DNA of 64,000 nucleotides from JAFMPW01 sp041743085 (GTDB taxonomy: Bacteria > Bacteroidota > Bacteroidia > Flavobacteriales > Flavobacteriaceae), in assembly GCA_041743085.1 (NCBI GenBank), contig JBGTNL010000092.1, positions 56,629-120,628 on the forward strand, given 5' to 3'. Positions within the stretch are counted from its first letter, which is position 1. Each line of letters opens with the position of its first letter. Made by a program: the position numbers and the translations under genes. The notes beneath the pieces were generated by a model that saw only the letters and a list, made by a program, of their open reading frames with translations, was not told where the DNA came from and did not search any database. Positions 59,235-64,000 of this stretch are shown here, in pieces.

Positions 59235-59999
59235 TTAAATTGTAACCACCAGATTATCATACGCCAAATGTACACTTTTTGGCAATTTTTTTTCAACCTC
59301 CTTATGAAACCCCAGGTAATGACTGATATGTGTAAAATACGTCGTCTCCGGCTTTACCTTCATGACAAACTCGAGCGCCTCTTCCAGGTTAAAATGAGAG
59401 TGGTGCGGTTCTTTCCGCAAGGCATTGACGGACAGTGTTTTTATGCCTTTCAACTTATCAATTTCTTTATTTTGTATTGTTTTAACATCTGTGAGGTAGG
59501 CAAAGTCACCGATACGGTAACCAAAGACCTGTAATCTGTTGTGGAGGGCCTCGATGGGAATTGCTTCCCTATCGCCGATGGGAAACGGAATATCATTGGC
59601 AACGACATTGACCCGAACGGCCGGAGCCCCGGGATATCTGTTGTTATCAGAAAAAATATAGTCAAACCTTCTTTTCAGGGAAGCCACTACCCTTTTATGG
59701 GCATAAATCGGTATATCTCCCTGCCTGAAAAAAAAAGGGCGAATGTCATCTATTCCGGCCGTATGATCCGCATGCTCATGTGTAAATAAAATACCATCTA
59801 ATTTTGTGACGTTATGGGTCAGCATTTGTTGCCGGAAATCGGGTCCGCAATCAATGACAAAGTTAAAATTGTTCCATGAAATAAGCACGGAAACCCTTAG
59901 CCTTTTGTCCTTCCGATCTTTGCTTAAACATACGGGATGCGTACTTCCAATAACCGGAATTCCCTGAGATGTCCCCGTACCCAAAAAAGTTATTTTCAA
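59235..59999 (-). CDS. Metallo-beta-lactamase fold hydrolase (PhnP-like)
   Basis: A 254-residue MBL-fold protein of the PhnP/lipoyl-ligase-associated type. It starts KITFLGTGTSQGIPVIGSTHPVCLS, has the metal motif ILFTHEHADHTAGIDDIRPF (HxHxDH), and later His ligands in LRKEPHHSHFNLEE and TYFTHISHYLG. Such enzymes hydrolyse cyclic phosphodiesters or related compounds. There is no phn operon here, so phosphonate degradation is not implied. Confidence 0.92.
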   Translation of the reverse strand: MKITFLGTGTSQGIPVIGSTHPVCLSKDRKDKRLRVSVLISWNNFNFVIDCGPDFRQQMLTHNVTKLDGILFTHEHADHTAGIDDIRPFFFRQGDIPIYAHKRVVASLKRRFDYIFSDNNRYPGAPAVRVNVVANDIPFPIGDREAIPIEALHNRLQVFGYRIGDFAYLTDVKTIQNKEIDKLKGIKTLSVNALRKEPHHSHFNLEEALEFVMKVKPETTYFTHISHYLGFHKEVEKKLPKSVHLAYDNLVVTI

Positions 60000-60098
60000 C
60001 CCCTCACCTATTTATTTCAAATTTATAACTTATTTATTTAGTAGATTTCCCAATCTTATTAACTTTGTCCTTCATAAAACACACAAAATGGCTCCGCT

Positions 60099-61544
60099 AT
60101 GAACAGAGAATTTGCTTTTGAAAACATCCCGTCCCTTAAAGCAAAAACACTTCGAATTAACTTAAATCCTGATATCTATGGTACCTTTGCCGAAATTGGT
60201 GCGGGGCAGGAGACCGCGCGCCACTTTTTCAGATCTGGAGGAGCTTCAGGGACAATAGCGAAGGCCATGAGTGCGTATGACAAAGCATTTAGCGATGCCA
60301 TATACGGAACGGAGGAAGACGGAAGATATGTTACACAAGCCAGATTAAAAAGAATGCTCTCTCATGAAATGAAATTAATGGAAGAGCGTATAAGCAGGGA
60401 TGAACACCCGGACCGGCTATTTTTTACCTACGCCAATACGGTGGCAACGATCGACTTTTCTAAGCGATATAAGGGTCACGGATGGCTTGGTATCCGCTTT
60501 CAATTGGATCCCGGCCAGAAAGAATTTGATGAGATCGTCCTTCATGTCCGATTTAAGCAGAATGAGGCAAGACTACAACAAGAAACGCTGGGTACGGTTG
60601 GCGTAAACCTTATATATGGTGCTTTCTACAAATACCACAAGCCCAGGAAAATGCTCAAATACCTTTATGACCATCTGGACAGAGATACCCTGGAAATTGA
60701 TATGATCAATTTTTCAGGGCCCAATTTCAAGGATGTGGATAACAGGTTGATGAGTCTTCAATTAATTAAAAACGATATGACGGATGCCGTTATGTTTGGC
60801 CCTGACGGAAATAACCTGCTTCCCGCAGCTGTTTTGTACAAGAAGAATATTCTGGCTATCAGGGGAAGTTTCAGGCCTGTGACCAAGGTAAACATGGACA
60901 TGTATGAAAAATCCTATGAGATTTTTATTCGGGAACAGACGGTCGATGAAGACCAGTCCATTGTATTATTTGAAATAACCCTGTCCAACTTAAAAGCTTC
61001 CGGGGAGTTAGACGAGCAGGATTTTATGGATAGGGCAAAATTGCTCTGTTCCATGGGCCATACAGTACTTATAACCAAATTTCAGGAATATTATAAGCTG
61101 GTAGAATTTTTCAGCAATTATACCAAGGCCAAAATAGGATTGACCATGGGGGTAAATAACCTGGTAGAAGTCTTTGATGAGAAATATTACCGGCATTTGA
61201 GCGGGGGTATACTAGAAGCCTTTGGTAAGTTGTTCTTTAAGGATCTTAAGGTGTATCTATATCCGATGAAAAATCCGGATACGGGTCAAATTATGACAAG
61301 TAATAATATTAAAGTACATCCGCGGATGAAGGAGTTGTATAAATTCTTTAAGTATAATGGCAAAGTAATGGATATTATAGACTATGATCCCGAGATACTT
61401 GATATTTACTCCCGCGATGCCCTTCAGAAAATAGTCAACGGAGAGGATGGTTGGGAAGAAATGCTTCCTGAAGGAACCGCCAAGATCATTAAGGAGAAAA
61501 AGCTCTTTACAAGAAAAATTGTTAAGGACAAAGAGGAAGTTTAG
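60099..61544 (+). CDS. Large conserved protein of unknown function
   Basis: A 481-residue soluble protein. Conserved-looking stretches are TLRINLNPDIYGTFAEIGAGQE and ETARHFFRSGGASGTIAKAMSAYDKAFSDAIYG at the start, RLFFTYANTVATIDFSKRYKGHGWLGIRFQ, LGTVGVNLIYGAFYKYHKPRKMLKYLYDHLDRDTLEIDMINFSGPNF, and VTKVNMDMYEKSYEIFIREQ. I know full-length relatives in flavobacteria and cyanobacteria, some of them named TonB-dependent receptor, which does not fit: there is no signal peptide and no barrel. No catalytic motif is evident to me. It overlaps the convergent bcp gene by 4 bases. Confidence 0.75.
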   Translation: MNREFAFENIPSLKAKTLRINLNPDIYGTFAEIGAGQETARHFFRSGGASGTIAKAMSAYDKAFSDAIYGTEEDGRYVTQARLKRMLSHEMKLMEERISRDEHPDRLFFTYANTVATIDFSKRYKGHGWLGIRFQLDPGQKEFDEIVLHVRFKQNEARLQQETLGTVGVNLIYGAFYKYHKPRKMLKYLYDHLDRDTLEIDMINFSGPNFKDVDNRLMSLQLIKNDMTDAVMFGPDGNNLLPAAVLYKKNILAIRGSFRPVTKVNMDMYEKSYEIFIREQTVDEDQSIVLFEITLSNLKASGELDEQDFMDRAKLLCSMGHTVLITKFQEYYKLVEFFSNYTKAKIGLTMGVNNLVEVFDEKYYRHLSGGILEAFGKLFFKDLKVYLYPMKNPDTGQIMTSNNIKVHPRMKELYKFFKYNGKVMDIIDYDPEILDIYSRDALQKIVNGEDGWEEMLPEGTAKIIKEKKLFTRKIVKDKEEV

Positions 61545-62011
61545 TGCTCCCTGTCACTTTTTTCTAAAATCTGTGCGGCGTGGTTCATTGTCTGTACTTT
61601 ATCTATCACCAGTTCCACAAGACCTTCTTCGTCGACAACAAAGGTTTTTCTGTGAATTCCATCGAAGATTCTGCCCATAAATTTTTTTCTTCCCCACACT
61701 CCAAAAATGTTCAGAACCGTATGGTCCACATCGGCGAGTAATGGAAATGGAAGGCTAAATTTCTTCTTAAAGTTCGATTGTTTCCGTTGGGTGTCGGCGC
61801 TAACTCCTAATAATTCATATCCCTGATCCCGCAATTCTCTATAATGATCCCTCAGGTTACATGCTTCCATTGTGCAACCCGGGGTATTTGCCCTGGGATA
61901 AAAAAATACTACAAGTTTTTTTCCCTTGTAATCCGATAATTTTATTTCATTGCCATCCTGATCATTTGCTGTAAATTCCGGCACCCGGTCTCCCTCCTTT
62001 AATGTATTCAT
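61541..62011 (-). CDS. bcp: Thioredoxin-dependent thiol peroxidase
   Basis: Reduces hydrogen and organic peroxides using thioredoxin. The 156-residue peroxiredoxin of the Bcp/PrxQ class starts LKEGDRVPEFTANDQDG, has LVVFFYPRANTPGCTMEACNLRDHY with the peroxidatic Cys (PGCT) and the resolving Cys five residues later, and LLGVSADTQRKQSNF. Typical length. The stop TAA (61543-61541) overlaps the stop TAG of the convergent gene (61542-61544). Confidence 0.95.
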   Translation of the reverse strand: MNTLKEGDRVPEFTANDQDGNEIKLSDYKGKKLVVFFYPRANTPGCTMEACNLRDHYRELRDQGYELLGVSADTQRKQSNFKKKFSLPFPLLADVDHTVLNIFGVWGRKKFMGRIFDGIHRKTFVVDEEGLVELVIDKVQTMNHAAQILEKSDREH

Positions 62012-62064
62012 GCAGTATTTTTTGTCTAAATTCGCATTTACGTTTCGACTGCAAATATAGGTAA

Positions 62065-62727
62065 ATGACCAAAGCCGAGAAGGTAGATTTTACAATAAAA
62101 ACACTTCAGGAACTATATCCGGTCATTCCGGTTCCCCTGGAGCACAAAGACCCCTATACGCTGCTAGTAGCGGTACTTATGTCCGCACAAAGCACTGATG
62201 TCCGTGTTAATCAAATTACACCGATCCTGTTTTCAAGAGCGGACAATCCCTATGATATGGTAAAATTATCCGTGGAGGAAATCCGGGAAATCATAAAACC
62301 AGTAGGGCTTTCTCCTATGAAATCGAAAGGCATTCACGGTCTTTCTAAAATTTTGATAGCGAAATATAATGGTAAAGTACCTACCGATATAAAATTATTG
62401 GAAGAACTTCCCGCAGTGGGTCACAAAACAGCAAGCGTAGTGGTCTCACAGGCTTTTGGCATTCCGGCTTTCCCTGTTGACACCCATATTCACAGGTTGA
62501 TGTACCGTTGGGGATTTTCCAATGGCAGAAATGTAGCGCAGACAGAAAAAGACGCCAAACGCCTGTTCCCAAAAAATTTATGGAACACGCTACATCTTAT
62601 GATCATCTGGTATGGAAGGGAATATTCGCCGGCCAGAGGCTGGGACCTGGAAAAAGATATCATTACCAAAACCATAGGAAGAAAAAAGGTTCTGGACGCA
62701 TATTACAAAAAAAGGACCCGCTTATAG
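62065..62727 (+). CDS. nth: Endonuclease III, without Fe-S cluster
   Basis: Base-excision repair DNA glycosylase/AP lyase for oxidised pyrimidines. The 220-residue protein has the HhH motif LEELPAVGHKTASVVVSQAFG with the catalytic Lys, and FPVDTHIHRLMYRWG with the catalytic Asp. The C-terminal four-Cys [4Fe-4S] loop of the E. coli enzyme is absent: the end reads YGREYSPARGWDLEKDII... with no Cys. Flavobacterial relatives have, I believe, the same feature. A 54-base gap separates it from divergent bcp. Confidence 0.92.
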   Translation: MTKAEKVDFTIKTLQELYPVIPVPLEHKDPYTLLVAVLMSAQSTDVRVNQITPILFSRADNPYDMVKLSVEEIREIIKPVGLSPMKSKGIHGLSKILIAKYNGKVPTDIKLLEELPAVGHKTASVVVSQAFGIPAFPVDTHIHRLMYRWGFSNGRNVAQTEKDAKRLFPKNLWNTLHLMIIWYGREYSPARGWDLEKDIITKTIGRKKVLDAYYKKRTRL

Positions 62728-62740
62728 CGGGCCTTCTTAA
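62709..62740. terminator. Terminator overlapping the nth stop codon
   Basis: CCCGCT/AGCGGG with loop TAT (62717-62722, 62726-62731) spans the nth stop codon (TAG 62725-62727) and is followed by a short T-rich stretch; an A-run precedes it, so it could serve both nth and the convergent 47-residue gene. Confidence 0.6.
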
Positions 62741-62742
62741 TC

Positions 62743-62886
62743 TTAATTCAAATTTGTTTCAAATTTGAAGTTCTTGTGCCCCACAATTCTGAGGGCTTTG
62801 GAATAATTCAGTAAAAACTGAACTGTTTCTGAACTGACTTTTGTCGGTTCGCAGGCATTTTTTTCTTCAGAGTAAATTTTTTCCAT
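62743..62886 (-). CDS. Small conserved protein downstream of the sigma factor
   Basis: A 47-residue frame on the minus strand, ATG at 62886 and TAA at 62745-62743. It reads MEKIYSEEKNACEPTKVS, then ETVQFLLNYSKALRIVGHK and ends FETNLN. Highly similar short proteins (SEEK...FLLNYSKALR) follow sigma factor genes in other flavobacteria, as I recall, which supports coding. It lies 71 bases after the sigma factor gene on the same strand. Function unknown; it could be a small regulator or anti-sigma-like partner. Confidence 0.7.
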   Translation of the reverse strand: MEKIYSEEKNACEPTKVSSETVQFLLNYSKALRIVGHKNFKFETNLN

Positions 62887-62957
62887 AGGAAAATAGTATA
62901 GTTATAATACAATAACGCAACTAAAATGGAAATATTGCTCAATAAGTAAACGTACCG

Positions 62958-63539
62958 TTAATTTGTCAATACGATATTGTGCTTGTCTATAATTTTTCTG
63001 AGGTTGATCAGGGCATAGCGCATTCTTCCGAGAGCCGTGTTTATACTCACGCCGGTATTCTCAGATATTTCTTTGAAGCTCATGTCCTTATAAATACGCA
63101 TAATCAAAACCTCTCTCTGATCATCGGGAAGTTCTTCTATTAACTGCCCAAGGTCGCTGTCTATCTGATCTTTAATGATTTGTTTCTCTGCATTGAGTTT
63201 GTCGTCGCCAATCACTGAGAATATATTGAAGTCGTCACTGCCTTCGAATTTAGGCATCCGCTTATTTTTTCTGAAATGATCTATGATGAGGTTGTGTGCT
63301 ATTCGCATAACCCATGGTAAGAATTTACCCTCTTCACTATAAGATCCTTTTTTTAAGGTATTGATAACCTTAATAAAGGTATCCTGAAAGATATCTTCGG
63401 TGATGTCCCTGTCCATCACTTTAGAATAAATAAAACTCGTAATGCGCTGGTTGTGCCTGTTAATAAGAGCCTCCAGTGCTCTTTCGTCTCCGCTGATGTA
63501 GTCTCTTACCAGTACAGAATCTTCAATTTGAATGTTCAT
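62958..63539 (-). CDS. ECF-type RNA polymerase sigma factor
   Basis: A 193-residue sigma-70 family protein. Region 2 covers about residues 25-95 (ALINRHNQRITSFIYSKVMDRDITEDIFQDTFIKVI, WVMRIAHNLIIDHFRKNKR); region 4 covers about residues 135-185 (LIEELPDDQREVLIMRIYKDMSFKEISENTGVSINTALGRMRYALINLRKII). The two-domain layout without region 3 marks it as ECF. No anti-sigma factor with a typical transmembrane layout follows; the next gene encodes a 47-residue protein. Target genes unknown. Confidence 0.93.
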   Translation of the reverse strand: MNIQIEDSVLVRDYISGDERALEALINRHNQRITSFIYSKVMDRDITEDIFQDTFIKVINTLKKGSYSEEGKFLPWVMRIAHNLIIDHFRKNKRMPKFEGSDDFNIFSVIGDDKLNAEKQIIKDQIDSDLGQLIEELPDDQREVLIMRIYKDMSFKEISENTGVSINTALGRMRYALINLRKIIDKHNIVLTN

Positions 63540-63867
63540 AGGGTAGTATTTTTGGTTAAGATTAAGGACTCTCCCCCGAAGGAAAGCCTTTTGGGTTATT
63601 AGTTTTGGTATTAATAATAGAATTAAAATTGTTTCATTAAGAATAACAGGCTAAAAGTAGATAAACAGGGAGGTCTGTGAAAAAGTATGTTGTAAAACAC
63701 ATCATTTTTGATGTAAACTCGCACTTTCGCAATAATCAGTATAATAATTTTGAAGAATTGTAGTTGGGTAAAAGTTTTTCCTTGAAAAGTGGATTACAGA
63801 ATTACAGTACCTCAGAAGGGGGATTTACTGAACAGCTGTTAATAAAAATCCCCCCGGCCAAATGAAC
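63540..63867. other. 328-bp gap upstream of the sigma factor gene
   Basis: No gene supported. It carries the promoter region of the minus-strand sigma factor gene and a small perfect hairpin ACATCA/TGATGT with a 4-base loop (about 63699-63714). Confidence 0.4.
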
Positions 63868-63893
63868 TACCCCGAGGCAGAGCCGTCGAGGTA
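63868..63893. repeat. CCCCGAGGC-type hairpin next to a transposase gene
   Basis: TACCCCGAGGC pairs with GCCGTCGAGGTA (one mismatch and one bulge) around AGA, starting one base after the stop of the IS200-like transposase. The same class of hairpin (CCCC...GGC/GCC...GGGG) occurs twice in the array at 26311-26481. REP-type palindromes flanking a Y1 transposase would be expected of a RAYT system. Confidence 0.55.
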
Positions 63894-64000
63894 TCAAAAC
63901 AAACGTAATTGATTCTTATGTATCTCTTTATATTCGGATTTTCCCTGGTTTTGGAGGTACTTCTTTATTACCTCTTCATTTGCGTACTGTCCGACTGTAT
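63894..64000 (-). CDS. IS200-like (possibly RAYT) transposase, 3' end only
   Basis: The 34 final codons of a gene running off the right edge: TVGQYANEEVIKKYLQNQ and KSEYKEIHKNQLRLF, ending at TGA 63896-63894. The TVG...EVIKKY(L/V)..Q pattern is the end of Y1-type (HUH) transposases of the IS200/IS605 family, including REP-associated ones. The catalytic HUH motif lies outside the window, so the family call depends on this short end. Next to it is the hairpin at 63868. Confidence 0.55.
   Translation of the reverse strand, partial: TVGQYANEEVIKKYLQNQGKSEYKEIHKNQLRLF

Noticed and set aside
1..64000. tRNA, rRNA, CRISPR arrays, prophage genes
   Set aside because: Looked for clover-leaf arms with CCA ends, regular direct repeats with spacers, and phage structural genes; found none.

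Overview
The window reads as a chromosomal segment of a marine-type member of the Flavobacteriaceae (Bacteroidota). Evidence: two TonB-dependent receptors with an N-terminal carboxypeptidase-like beta domain, many small SPII lipoproteins, an almost complete lack of Shine-Dalgarno sites, a TAnnTTTG-type promoter, and gene pairs I know from that family (prodh/aroB, ferredoxin/acyl-CoA reductase/serC/serA-like/DUF937, ABC ATPase/CPBP protease/TIGR02757). I saw no rRNA, tRNA or CRISPR array. Genes are mostly housekeeping, dense and on both strands, but several intergenic gaps are rich in palindromes and decayed genes.

Layout. 1-626: left edge, nothing solid. 627-4973: tsaE, a small membrane protein, a small lipoprotein, then an unknown membrane protein, alanine dehydrogenase and a DUF4258 protein. 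5052-8748: a truncated arylsulfotransferase remnant, proline dehydrogenase, and divergent aroB with a conserved acidic partner. 8777-14105: DinB-like protein, Lrp regulator, M14 carboxypeptidase, XRE regulator, a lipoprotein often mislabelled as a topoisomerase, TerC, and a solitary exostosin-like glycosyltransferase. 14409-20478 (minus): a sterol-desaturase-family protein and the parE-parC-mscL cluster. 20719-23493: a 215-bp repeat, cbpA-cbpM, ychF. 23600-31933: TonB receptor, hairpin array, agmatinase-family enzyme, ferredoxin, acyl-CoA reductase, serC, serA-like, DUF937. 32025-40375: DUF6146 and DUF6787 proteins, a His/Cys-rich protein with a TonB receptor (possible metal uptake), a second sterol-desaturase-family protein, two exported ferritin-like proteins, a GIN-domain protein, folE. 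40582-43625: ABC ATPase, broken CPBP protease, TIGR02757 protein, palindromes, a second copy of the 215-bp repeat in front of a decayed gene. 43882-50758: coiled-coil lipoprotein, oxidoreductase, S10 peptidase, SGNH hydrolase, GH20-like enzyme, GT2. 51074-53269: a stand-alone 731-residue protein I cannot assign. 53462-59999: BatA protein, a dihydroorotase homologue lacking its metal ligands, a frameshifted DUF4870 protein and its intact paralogue, carboxylesterase, MBL hydrolase. 60099-64000: conserved unknown, Bcp, Nth without an Fe-S cluster, a 47-residue protein, an ECF sigma factor, and the end of an IS200-like transposase.

The most interesting items are the orphan 731-residue protein; the repeated leader shared by cbpA and a pseudogene; the families of palindromic intergenic elements, one copy of which touches the IS200-like (possibly RAYT) transposase; and several genes broken by single-base indels in homopolymer runs, which could be true decay or assembly error.
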